A stretch of 54,646 nt of DNA, from contig CAYQMF010000030.1 of the NCBI GenBank assembly GCA_964418595.1, positions 1 through 54,646 on the forward strand. Reading direction: 5' to 3'. Below, in pieces: positions 45,284 through 54,646 of this stretch. This stretch comes from CAYQMF01 sp964418595 (GTDB lineage: Bacteria > Planctomycetota > UBA1135 > UBA2386). The position numbers and the translations under genes are program-made. How positions within the stretch are numbered: the first letter of the stretch is position 1; each line of letters starts with the position of its first letter. The notes below the pieces were generated by a model. The model was not told the DNA's origin and searched no databases. It saw only the letters and a program-made list of their open reading frames with translations.

Positions 45284-46342
45284 GAGGATCATCGCGCCAG
45301 CGCGATAGAAGAAGTGGCCAGTGCCGAACGTGTTCGCGGGGCTCCACGAGAGGGAAACCGCGTGCGAGGGGAGCACGGGGTTGGCCGGATAGGTGACCTT
45401 GCTTCCGTTCGAGAACGCGATCGGCACCGCGTGGCCGGCCCAAGGCTGCGCTGTCTGGAGATAGAAGGTGCGCCCCACGAGGCTGGCGTGGTGACCGAAC
45501 TCCACGCCGAAGCTGCCAAAGCCGGTCGCATCGGTCGGTGACTGCGGCAGCACCACGTCGGCGCTGGTTCGGAGTGCGTCGCAGCCGCCAAACTGGAAGT
45601 TGGAGTCGGACACGCCGAGGCCGAGGACCCACGGTGTCGAGGGAACCCCCCGCGAGAGGTACGCGCCCAGGAACGACTTCGTGCGCGGATCCCCGTAGTT
45701 GGCGACGAAGCCAGAGAGCTGGATGCCGTTGCCGTTCAGTGCGCACCCCTGGCTGATGGCTTCCAACGAGGGCTGAGCCGCACCCTCCTCCCCGCTGGCG
45801 TCGAACGGGTAGTTCGACGGCGGCATGGTCGCGCTCGGCGCGACCCGGATGTGGACCGCGAACGCTCCGGTCGGCTGGTAGGCATACGGCGTGTCCAGGG
45901 TCAGCGCGATCGACCAGGGCGCCGGCGCCGTCGCCGGCTTGTTGACGAAGCTGGGGAACGACACCGGACGGTCGGCGAAGACGGTCTGCCAGGGCGTGAG
46001 GCGGAGGACGTTGTCTTCGACCCCGCCGCCGTTGATCACCTTTCTGAAGTCGGCCAACGCCATGCGCACCTCGACCGCCAGGGGGCGCGCCGAGTAGGCG
46101 GCGTTGGTCGCCGCCTGGCCATCGCGGCGCAGGTACAGCTTGCGGATCGAGTGCGCGCCCTGCTGGCGCAGGCTGTCGTCGACGTGCACGTAGTGTGTGT
46201 ACATCCCGGCCATGCCACCGGCGACATCGACGTAGGACCCGGCGCCTTCGGCCCCGAGGTAGCCCGGCGGTGAGGTCATGTTCTGGGAGGGGAGGACCGC
46301 GGCGAGGGCGACGGCACCGAGGAGGACGTAGTGGTTGTTCAT
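45269..46342 (-). CDS. Secreted hypothetical protein
   Basis: 357 residues from the ATG at 46342, which begins a signal peptide (VLLGAVALAAVLPSQ). A longer frame to 46405 would add 21 residues. Not assigned to a family. The protein is beta-rich, with few cysteines and a C-terminal third (VGRTFYLQTAQPW, HAVSLSWSP) resembling the end domains of secreted planctomycete proteins. Location is probably periplasmic or extracellular. No function is proposed. Confidence 0.78.
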   Translation of the reverse strand: MNNHYVLLGAVALAAVLPSQNMTSPPGYLGAEGAGSYVDVAGGMAGMYTHYVHVDDSLRQQGAHSIRKLYLRRDGQAATNAAYSARPLAVEVRMALADFRKVINGGGVEDNVLRLTPWQTVFADRPVSFPSFVNKPATAPAPWSIALTLDTPYAYQPTGAFAVHIRVAPSATMPPSNYPFDASGEEGAAQPSLEAISQGCALNGNGIQLSGFVANYGDPRTKSFLGAYLSRGVPSTPWVLGLGVSDSNFQFGGCDALRTSADVVLPQSPTDATGFGSFGVEFGHHASLVGRTFYLQTAQPWAGHAVPIAFSNGSKVTYPANPVLPSHAVSLSWSPANTFGTGHFFYRAGAMILGLDW

Positions 46343-46446
46343 GGATATCGGCTCCACGGAGACGGCGCCGCGCCGGTTGCGGACCGGACAGGATCGGATG
46401 CACAACCTCGCGACGCCACGGGGTGGCCGGGCCTGCGGTCCTCCAC

Positions 46447-46462
46447 GGCACCGAATCGGCGC

Positions 46463-46463
<1 letters not shown>
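46447..46463 (-). terminator. Hairpin abutting the kinase-TPR stop codon
   Basis: On the minus strand GGCGCCG, an ATT loop, then CGGTGCC (one G-T pair) begins on the last base of the TAG stop. No T-run follows. Confidence 0.4.
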
Positions 46464-49076
<2,613 letters not shown>

Positions 49077-49084
<8 letters not shown>

Positions 49085-49865
49085 CGGCAGCCTCGTCGAG
49101 GATCCCCGGCCACAACGCGGCGACCATCGACTCCGCGTGCGCCCGCTCCGCGACGAAGGCATCGTGGTAGGCGTCGGTCGAAGCGGCATACACCGTGCCC
49201 GCCAGGTCACGTGCCAGGATCTTGCGCAGCTCGCGCTTGCCGCGGCGCAACAGCTCGTGGATCGCGTGCGGCGTCGCGCCCATCTGCGCCGCGATGACGG
49301 GCGGCATGGTCGCGCGGTCGGCTTCCGGCGCGATGCCGTAGCGAAGGCGCAGCGCCCGCGCCTGCCTCGGGTTCGTGAGCGCGAGCGTGTCGAGCCCGCT
49401 CTGGACGAGCCCTGTGAACCACTCCTGCTCGTCCGCGGCGGCGACGTCGTCGTGCTCCTGCGCCAACGTCGCAAGCGCAGCTTCCTCCGCGGTCGTCCAC
49501 CGTCCGTGTTCTCGGACGAGTTCCAGCACGAAGTTCCTGACCACGCCCTGCAGGTAGCGGCGGAACGGTCCGACCGAACGGTCGGCGTTCTCGAGAACCC
49601 GGTGCAGCACGAGGTAGGAGAAGAACTCGTTCACCAGGTCGGCGGTGTGCGCCTGCAAGGCCGGAACGCGCAGGCGGGCGCGCAACGTGCACTCGATCGG
49701 ACGGCGGTACTGGGCCATGAACCGCGCCCAGCTCGCCTCCCGCCGGGCCGGATCGGAGGATGCGGCGCCGTTCACCACCTCGGTCCAGAGGGTGCCGGTG
49801 TAGGGATCGTGCGCCCCGGAGCGTCCGGGGTCTCGGTCGGTCGGCGTCGCCATCGGTGCGTCCAT
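49077..49865 (-). CDS. ECF-like RNA polymerase sigma factor
   Basis: About 262 residues. The region-2-like part holds WARFMAQYRRPIECTLR, DLVNEFFSYLV and FRRYLQGVVRNFVLELVR, and a region-4-like helix-turn-helix (PPVIAAQMGATPHAIHELLRRGKRELRKIL) follows before a helical tail. The pattern fits ECF-type sigma factors found beside Ser/Thr kinases. Starts at 49865 or 49853 are both possible: AAGAGGA lies directly before the first and about 13 bases before the second. It overlaps the kinase-TPR gene downstream. Confidence 0.82.
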
Positions 49866-49947
49866 TCCTCTTGCCTCGAGGCCGGGAGTGTAGCCCGGCG
49901 CCGGACGGCCGCGACGCGCGGGCGGCGAGCGAAGACGGGATTCAGGC

Positions 49948-50094
49948 GTGAGCGCCAGATTCGTCGTGCCAAGGGGTCCTGCCGGCTTGCCGGCGATCAC
50001 CGAACCCATCGGCATCACCCGTGACTTCACCGAGCTGCTGGAGGAGAGGAAGAACCTCGCCCCCGCCGAGCGCCCGCTCACGTCTCCCTCATGA
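49948..50094 (+). CDS. Possible small protein or gene remnant
   Basis: A GTG-started frame of 48 residues containing GITRDFTELLEERKNLAPAE. Third codon positions are strongly G/C, as in the real genes here. It has no Shine-Dalgarno and no recognised relative. It could be a small gene or the tail of a lost gene. The minus-strand reading of the same bases looks less protein-like. Confidence 0.3.
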   Translation: MSARFVVPRGPAGLPAITEPIGITRDFTELLEERKNLAPAERPLTSPS

Positions 50095-50109
50095 GGCGAC
50101 GCTGTCGCC

Positions 50110-50502
50110 ATGAGCCCCGAAGGCTTCGATGCCCTCGATGTGCACGGCGCCCTGCGCGCCGCACAGGCCGCGGCCAACGCGCTGGGGCGCGGGCGCACTG
50201 CTCTGCATGCGGCCGCCGAGTTCGGCCACGTCGATGCGACGCGCTTGCTGCTCGCGCACGGGATGTCGCCGCTCGATCGCGATGCCGAGGGCGAGACCGC
50301 GTTGCACGCAGCCGTGCGGAACGGACGCGTCGAGGTCGCGCGTCTCCTTCTCGCAGCCGGGGCCGATCCCGCGGCACCGGACACCCACGGCGTGACACCC
50401 CGCGATCTCGCTGCATCACCGGACATGACGCTCGCGCTCCGCGGCGCGACAACAACAGGCAGGCGGCGCTGGCGCTGGCTGTGGGGATGGTGGCGGCGCT
50501 GA
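50110..50502 (+). CDS. Ankyrin-repeat protein with Trp/Arg-rich tail
   Basis: 130 residues. Two full ankyrin repeats (RTALHAAAEFGHVDATRLLL and ETALHAAVRNGRVEVARLLL) and a final half repeat (GVTPRDLA) mediate protein binding. The last 14 residues, after a short linker, read GRRRWRWLWGWWRR: six Arg and six Trp with one Gly-Leu pair. This is unusual for ankyrin proteins and could attach to membranes or nucleic acid. No signal peptide is seen. An overlapping frame at 50091 looks non-coding. Confidence 0.8.
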   Translation: MSPEGFDALDVHGALRAAQAAANALGRGRTALHAAAEFGHVDATRLLLAHGMSPLDRDAEGETALHAAVRNGRVEVARLLLAAGADPAAPDTHGVTPRDLAASPDMTLALRGATTTGRRRWRWLWGWWRR

Positions 50503-50612
50503 GGGCTCGCCCGCCCGGCCCCGGGAACCGTGCCCGACGGACAGCCAGTTGTGGAGACGCGTCGGACCGTTCCTGAGAATGCGGCCCGTCGTCTCCCAAC
50601 CCCCAACCTCGC

Positions 50613-51179
50613 ATGCTCAACGTCCTCGACCTGTGGCTGCCCATCCTCCTGGCGGCCGTCTTCGTCTTCGTCGTCAGCTCGGTGGTGCACATGTGCCTGC
50701 CGATCCACAAGGGCGACTACAAGAAGCTCGCCAACGAGGCCGATGTCCTCGCCGCGATGCGCAAGGCGGGCGTGACGTCGGGCGAGTTCATGTTCCCGTG
50801 CCCGACCTCGATGAAGGACATGGCCTCGCCGGAGATGCTCGAGAAGTACAAGCAGGGGCCGGTGGGGTTCCTCACCCTCATGCCCGCCGGCGCGCCCACG
50901 ATGGGGAAGAACCTGCTGCAGTGGTTTCTCTGGTGCGTCGTGGTCGGGGTGTTCGTCGCCTACATCGGAACCCTGTCGCTCACGCGCGGCGCCGACGCGA
51001 CCGCAGTGTTCCGGCTCACCACGGCCGTCGCCCTCCTCGGCTACGCGTTCAGCAACGTGACCGCCTCGATCTGGAAGGGCTGCAGCTGGGCCATCACCAT
51101 CAAGTTCGTGTTCGACGGCGTGCTGTACGCGCTGGCGACCGCCGCGGCGTTCGTGTGGTGCTGGCCGGCCGCCGCGTAG
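50613..51179 (+). CDS. Conserved-looking integral membrane protein
   Basis: 188 residues. Four hydrophobic helices are visible: residues 7-27 (LWLPILLAAVFVFVVSSVVH), about 103-121, about 130-148 and about 164-184. A cytoplasmic or periplasmic loop between the first two carries HKGDYKKLANEADVLAAMRKA and a MPAGAPTMGKNL segment. I do not recognise a named family. It sits alone on the plus strand between the ankyrin gene and a secreted protein gene. Confidence 0.8.
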   Translation: MLNVLDLWLPILLAAVFVFVVSSVVHMCLPIHKGDYKKLANEADVLAAMRKAGVTSGEFMFPCPTSMKDMASPEMLEKYKQGPVGFLTLMPAGAPTMGKNLLQWFLWCVVVGVFVAYIGTLSLTRGADATAVFRLTTAVALLGYAFSNVTASIWKGCSWAITIKFVFDGVLYALATAAAFVWCWPAAA

Positions 51180-51195
51180 GCGGGAAGTCTTCGCC
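51179..51195 (+). terminator. Short hairpin abutting the membrane protein stop codon
   Basis: GGCG pairs with CGCC, with two inner G-T pairs and a five-base loop. It starts on the last base of the TAG stop. The stem is short. Confidence 0.3.
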
Positions 51196-51244
51196 AAGCT
51201 TTCCGAGCCCGTAACGCACTGCCGCGCGCACACGTAGGCCCGGC

Positions 51245-52291
51245 ATGCGACACGCACTCTTCTCCGTCTTCCTGGCCGCGGGCTTCGCGGCGCCCGCGCC
51301 CGCCCAGCTACCGATCCGCGACCTGGTTCCGGCCGACAGCAAGTTCGTCTTCGCCCTCGACCTGCAGGCCGCCCTCGACCTGATCGGGCGCGACCTGATC
51401 CGCGACGGGATCGTGCGCCGGGTGCACGCCGAGGCGGAGGGTCGGCTCAAGGCCGACTGGGACGCGATCTTCGCCAAGGAGTGGGGCTTCGATCCGTTCA
51501 CCGACCTGCGCGGGTTCATGCTGTTCGGCGACAAGGGCCCGCACGACGGCGCAACGGCGGCCGTGATCACCACCTCCCGGATCGACGGGCTGCTCGAGCG
51601 CCTGCGCGACATCGGCGCGCTGGAGGCGAGCGAGCGCGGCGGCGTCGAGACGATGCAGATCGTGCCCGGCAAAGTGCTGGGGCTCTTCGGCATGGCCGGG
51701 GAGATGGAGGGCGGCGAAGACCCCATCGGCTGTCTCTACGTGCACCGCTTCGGCGGTCGCAACGACGGCGGCCGCGCGCTGGTGATCGGCGAGCACAGTG
51801 ATGCCGTGGCGCGCGCGGCCAAGGCACTCCGCGCCGGCGACACCGTCGGCAAGGGCAAGGGGCGGCTCGCGACGTCGATGCGCGAGGGCGACTTCGTCCA
51901 CGTCGACATCGATGCGGCGCTGGCGGACATGCTCGGCGACAACCCGGCATCGAAGCTCACCAGCAAGGCGCGGCGACTCACGATCCAGGTCGGGCAGAGC
52001 GACGACGAGCTGCGGCTACGCGCCACGGTCACGACTGCCGAGGAGAAGGACGCCCGCCAGATCGCGGCGCTCGTCAACGGCCTGAAGGCGCTGCTGGCGC
52101 TCGCCGAGCCCGGCGACGACATCCCCAAGCCCGCCTACGACGCACTCATGGACGCGCAGGCCAAGGCCGACGGCGACACGGTGACCTTGGAGGTCGGCGT
52201 GCCCAAGGCGCTGCTCGACGAGGCCCGCAAGGAGATCCGGCGCGAGCTGGGTGGCGACGACAAGTCGAAGCGCACCCGCGCCATCCGTTGA
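51245..52291 (+). CDS. Secreted hypothetical protein
   Basis: 348 residues with a signal peptide (residues 1-20, FLAAGFAAPAPAQ). The mature part begins with LVPADSKFVFALDLQAALD and shows alternating helices and strands (RGFMLFGDKGP, TAAVITTSRIDGLLERL). The C-terminal end is Lys/Glu-rich. No family recognised with confidence; it recalls planctomycete exported proteins of the DUF3352 sort only loosely. It ends seven bases before the ECF sigma gene and may be in one operon with it. Confidence 0.78.
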   Translation: MRHALFSVFLAAGFAAPAPAQLPIRDLVPADSKFVFALDLQAALDLIGRDLIRDGIVRRVHAEAEGRLKADWDAIFAKEWGFDPFTDLRGFMLFGDKGPHDGATAAVITTSRIDGLLERLRDIGALEASERGGVETMQIVPGKVLGLFGMAGEMEGGEDPIGCLYVHRFGGRNDGGRALVIGEHSDAVARAAKALRAGDTVGKGKGRLATSMREGDFVHVDIDAALADMLGDNPASKLTSKARRLTIQVGQSDDELRLRATVTTAEEKDARQIAALVNGLKALLALAEPGDDIPKPAYDALMDAQAKADGDTVTLEVGVPKALLDEARKEIRRELGGDDKSKRTRAIR

Positions 52292-52298
52292 GCGACTG

Positions 52299-52868
52299 AT
52301 GGCCGCGACCCGGGAGCCGACGCACGACGACATCGAGCTGGCCCGCGCTGCGCGGGACGGCTCGAATGACGCGTTCGCGGCCCTGGTCGAGCGGCACGAG
52401 GTGGGACTGTTCCGGTTCCTGCGCATGCGGGTCGGCAACCCCGAGCTGGCGGAGGACCTGACCCAGGAAGCGTTCGTGCGCGCCTGGACCAAGCTGCACC
52501 GCTTCGATCCGACGCGGCCCTTCTCCAATTGGCTGTACACGCTCGCCGCGAACCTCGCGACGAACCGCCTGCGTCGCCGGCAGACACCGTCCGGGTGCAT
52601 CGAGGATGCCGTGGCCCGCGACGCCGACCCTGCCGAGCGCGCGGCGCTCCGCGACCACGCCGACAACATCTGGGACACCGTCGCGCGCGTCCTTCCCGAA
52701 GACCTGCGCAGCGCGATGTGGCTGTTCTACGCCGAAGGCCGCACGGCGGCCGCGGTCGGCGAGATCCTGGGACGCAGCGAGGGCGCGGTCCGCATCGCGC
52801 TCTTCCGCGCGCGGGCACGCCTCGCGCCGTTCTTCACCGACGCCGAGCTATCCTTGGAGGCGAGATGA
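52299..52868 (+). CDS. ECF RNA polymerase sigma factor (sigma-70 family)
   Basis: 189 residues from the ATG at 52299. Region 2 is clear (FAALVERHEVGLFRFLRMRVGN, DLTQEAFVRAW, FDPTRPFSNWLYTLAANLATNRLRR), as is region 4 (AEGRTAAAVGEILGRSEGAVRIALFRARARL). It directs RNA polymerase to a specific promoter set. An in-frame earlier start at 52251 would overlap the upstream gene. The stop overlaps the next start by four bases (ATGA), the usual layout of a sigma/anti-sigma pair. Confidence 0.93.
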   Translation: MAATREPTHDDIELARAARDGSNDAFAALVERHEVGLFRFLRMRVGNPELAEDLTQEAFVRAWTKLHRFDPTRPFSNWLYTLAANLATNRLRRRQTPSGCIEDAVARDADPAERAALRDHADNIWDTVARVLPEDLRSAMWLFYAEGRTAAAVGEILGRSEGAVRIALFRARARLAPFFTDAELSLEAR

Positions 52869-53263
52869 CCACCCCCGTTCGCGACGACGACCTCGAACTC
52901 CGCCTGCGGCGCGATGCGCCGGCGTGGGGCGGCGGTCCGACCGACGCGGCCCGCGCCGCGCTGCGCGCGCGCGTGGCGAGCCTGCCCCGCGCACATGCGC
53001 CGCGCTGGCCGCTCGTGGCCGCGGCGCTCGCGGCTGCAGCGGCGCTGGTCGCGTACGCCGTGTTCGCGCGTAGCACTGAGGAGGCTCGCGATCCTGTCGC
53101 TCCCACGCCGTCCACGACGCGGGCCTTCGACGTGACCGCGCTCGAAGCGCAGGCCCTCGCACCGCTGCGCAAGGAACTGGCCGGGCTCGCCCGCGACGGC
53201 GAGCTGCTGGCGCGCGGCGTCTGGCAGCAGGTGCCGGAGCCGGTGCGACGTCTGCTCGAGTGA
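52865..53263 (+). CDS. Anti-sigma-like single-pass membrane protein
   Basis: 132 residues. A charged cytoplasmic N-terminus of about 45 residues precedes one membrane helix (about residues 49-67, WPLVAAALAAAAALVAYAVF). A roughly 65-residue extracytoplasmic helical tail follows. There is no ZAS zinc-finger motif (no His/Cys triad). Position and overlap with the ECF sigma gene suggest that it controls that sigma factor from the membrane (inference). Confidence 0.72.
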   Translation: MTTPVRDDDLELRLRRDAPAWGGGPTDAARAALRARVASLPRAHAPRWPLVAAALAAAAALVAYAVFARSTEEARDPVAPTPSTTRAFDVTALEAQALAPLRKELAGLARDGELLARGVWQQVPEPVRRLLE

Positions 53264-53270
53264 TGCGGCC

Positions 53271-53381
53271 CTACTCGATGCGCTCGAAGTCCAGGTAGTC
53301 GTTCGGCGACTGCATGACGCGCAGCGAGCTGCCGAAGACCAGCACGTCGCGCAGCTCGGCCCGCCCCGAAGGCCGAACCAT
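53271..53381 (-). pseudogene. Short gene remnant or very small ORF
   Basis: A 36-residue frame containing RAELRDVLVFGSSLRVMQSP and ending in YLDFERIE. The residue pattern looks like the C-terminal end of a larger protein. Upstream of it (toward 53497) there is no continuation and GC content falls. It may be the tail of a gene cut by the arrival of the toxin island. No family recognised. Confidence 0.35.
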
Positions 53382-53496
53382 CGACCATCACGACCATCTC
53401 ATCTCAGCCACAGCTCGGGGCGCCCAGTGTTTGGTGGTCAGGTCCGCGTGGCACGATTGAACTCGACTGTCCTCACAATCGTTGACACACTCCGCG

Positions 53497-53838
53497 TCAC
53501 GATGTTACAGTCAGTTCAAAGTCGACGCATCGAAAGCTCAGACCTCCGATCCCTCCGAAGTCGAAGTGAACAAACAATTCCTTCGACGCGATGCGCTCGA
53601 ACGTCACATCCCACGTCAACGGGCACCCGCCTGACTTGTCTGCGAAGGAAAAGTCCGCTCTAAGACTGGTTACCCATCGCGCCCGCAATAGCCGGTGCCG
53701 GCGATCCTCCGGCTCAGACGGCGGAAGCCGCAAACTCAGAAGCAGATCCCGGCCGCCTTCTATCCAGGACATGGCGCGAAGCTCCACGTCGCACCAAGGC
53801 ACGTTGGCGATCATCTGTTCCTCCGTTAAGTTACTCAT
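53497..53838 (-). CDS. Candidate immunity protein for the RHS toxin
   Basis: 113 residues if it starts at 53838, where the ATG overlaps the toxin TAA stop by one base (TAATG). A perfect GGAGG lies five bases before a second in-frame ATG at 53814, which would give 105 residues and may be the true start. Not a family I recognise. It is small, soluble and beta-rich, with WCDVELRAMSWIEGGRDLLL and FVHFDFGGIGG segments. Position directly after a polymorphic toxin end argues for immunity. GC content is about 50% near its 3' end, far below its neighbours, a sign of transfer. Confidence 0.68.
   Translation of the reverse strand: MSNLTEEQMIANVPWCDVELRAMSWIEGGRDLLLSLRLPPSEPEDRRHRLLRARWVTSLRADFSFADKSGGCPLTWDVTFERIASKELFVHFDFGGIGGLSFRCVDFELTVTS
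53809..53829 (-). promoter_or_regulatory. Strong ribosome binding site inside the immunity gene start region
   Basis: On the minus strand GGAGG stands five bases before the ATG at 53814. It supports an immunity start eight codons later than the toxin-overlapping ATG at 53838. Confidence 0.5.
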
Positions 53839-54646
53839 TATCTGCCTTTTGGGGGGCTTGGAGTGGCGGCGCCAGATTGAATGTTGGCTACGTCTTGCGC
53901 AGACACAGGCCTTCCGGGCTGTTGCAGCCCGTTGATGAACGTCTCACCTGTGGTAGGGTTGGTATTGAGGATAGGATCATGAGTGTGAGAAAAACCAGCT
54001 CCGTGATCCTCCCGTTGCAGAATGTCCGTCCGGCCGCCATCGGGTTGATCATAGCTTCCCGGGGGTGTCGCGTGCGTGTCCACGACCGTTCCGTCTGGCT
54101 GCCCGACGAAGCGAGCACCTCCCCTGGCGGCAGCTTCCGCCGTATCCACCGGCAAGCATTCCTTGCCTCGTGACGCAGGCCTTGCTTTCCTGGCAGCGCT
54201 CTCAGCGAGTCTCCTGGCAGCCGCAGCAGCCGCGGCACTTGCTGCGGCTGCTTCCGCCGCCCCGGCGCCGGCTCCCTCGGCTGCGGCGCCGGCAGTACTA
54301 GCCACGACCTCTCCAGCCGCGACCCCTTCGGCCACAACCGCTGCGGTAATCGCGGCGGCCGCGACAACAGCCGTCACCGCCAGAGCGATTGACAACTCTT
54401 CGTATTCTTTGCCGCCGAACACTTCGCCTCCGAGTGGCCGGCCGCCATTGAGGGCTCCCCAGTCTCCATGGCACTGCATGCATCGCCCACGCACTTGCTC
54501 TCCAAGCGGGTCCCAGAGGAACGCGGGAGAATTCCCCGCATACATGTAGCCGTTGCCGACGCCATGCACATCGCCCCACAACCCGATCGGATCCCCCGTC
54601 ACGAACCTCCCGAGCGACGGCGAGTAGTACCGGTTGCGGTAGTACA
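53838..54646 (-). CDS. RHS-repeat polymorphic toxin, C-terminal part (5' end outside window)
   Basis: The reading frame is open to the right edge, so only the last 269 residues are seen. They begin with the RHS core signature (YYRNRYYSPSLGRFVTGDPIG, then NGYMYAGNSPAFLWDPLG). After it comes an Ala-rich stretch with a hydrophobic helix (IALAVTAVVAAAAITAAVV). The end is a toxin-like domain with QPDGGRTDILQREDHG, FSHTHDP, FINGLQQPGRPVS and DVANI. This end resembles the domain annotated as polymorphic toxin type 24, from memory and unverified. The His/Asp-rich motifs suggest a nuclease (inference). The core shields the toxin before release. The gene ends in the immunity start. Confidence 0.85.
   Translation of the reverse strand, partial: YYRNRYYSPSLGRFVTGDPIGLWGDVHGVGNGYMYAGNSPAFLWDPLGEQVRGRCMQCHGDWGALNGGRPLGGEVFGGKEYEELSIALAVTAVVAAAAITAAVVAEGVAAGEVVASTAGAAAEGAGAGAAEAAAASAAAAAAARRLAESAARKARPASRGKECLPVDTAEAAARGGARFVGQPDGTVVDTHATPPGSYDQPDGGRTDILQREDHGAGFSHTHDPILNTNPTTGETFINGLQQPGRPVSAQDVANIQSGAATPSPPKGR

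Overview
The window is a chromosomal segment of very GC-rich DNA (near 70% by eye) in which genes are packed tightly on both strands. The content points to a member of the Planctomycetota. It has several transmembrane Hanks-type Ser/Thr kinases of the MDTRAVLARFEAER style, an ECF-like sigma factor overlapping a kinase-TPR gene, a kinase fused to an FGE/SUMF1-like domain, secreted Kelch, FG-GAP and FN3 proteins, and the C-terminal secretion-associated domain seen on many secreted planctomycete proteins. The taxonomic call is an inference from gene content.

Region 1 (34-1605, minus) is a ten-repeat Kelch secreted protein. Region 2 (1701-13904, plus) is the first half of a type VI secretion system (T6SS): tssA, tssB, tssC, a second tssC paralogue, tssJ, tssK, tssL, tssM and tagF, many joined by 4-base ATGA/GTGA overlaps. 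Region 3 (14033-17574, minus) holds a membrane Ser/Thr kinase and a lipoprotein with four FN3 domains. Region 4 (17710-31477, plus) is the second half of the T6SS. It starts with a small unknown protein, then an unrecognised, translationally coupled four-gene module (secreted protein, lipoprotein, secreted protein, 1173-residue transmembrane pseudokinase), then hcp, tssE, tssF, tssG, vgrG, a 129-residue unknown and a PAAR tip protein. All core T6SS genes are present except tssH/clpV, which is not in the window.

Region 5 (31524-38205) has a secreted unknown, a large Ig-like/FG-GAP lipoprotein and a twelve-repeat Kelch protein. Region 6 (38322-45253) has a kinase-FGE-like fusion, a small unknown gene and a fatty acid beta-oxidation pair (thiolase plus FadJ-type trifunctional subunit). 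Region 7 (45269-49865, minus) has a secreted unknown and a sigma factor/kinase-TPR pair. Region 8 (50110-53263, plus) has an ankyrin protein, a membrane protein, a secreted protein and an ECF sigma/anti-sigma-like pair. Region 9 (53271-54646, minus) is a lower-GC island: the 3' end of an RHS polymorphic toxin gene, cut by the window edge, with its overlapping candidate immunity gene and a small gene remnant.

How the genes work together: TssJ-L-M form the envelope complex, TssK-F-G-E the baseplate, TssB/TssC/TssC2 the sheath, Hcp the tube and VgrG/PAAR the spike. TagF is a known post-translational repressor in other T6SSs. The coupled pseudokinase module lies inside the T6SS block and is the best candidate for an undescribed, probably envelope-spanning, T6SS accessory system. 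The small protein between vgrG and PAAR is the best candidate for a cargo or loading protein.

I saw no tRNA, rRNA, CRISPR array, insertion sequence or integrase. No stretch longer than 300 bases lacks a gene. The longest gaps (35696-35913, 49866-50109, 15725-15906 and 53382-53496) show only short hairpins or small possible ORFs.
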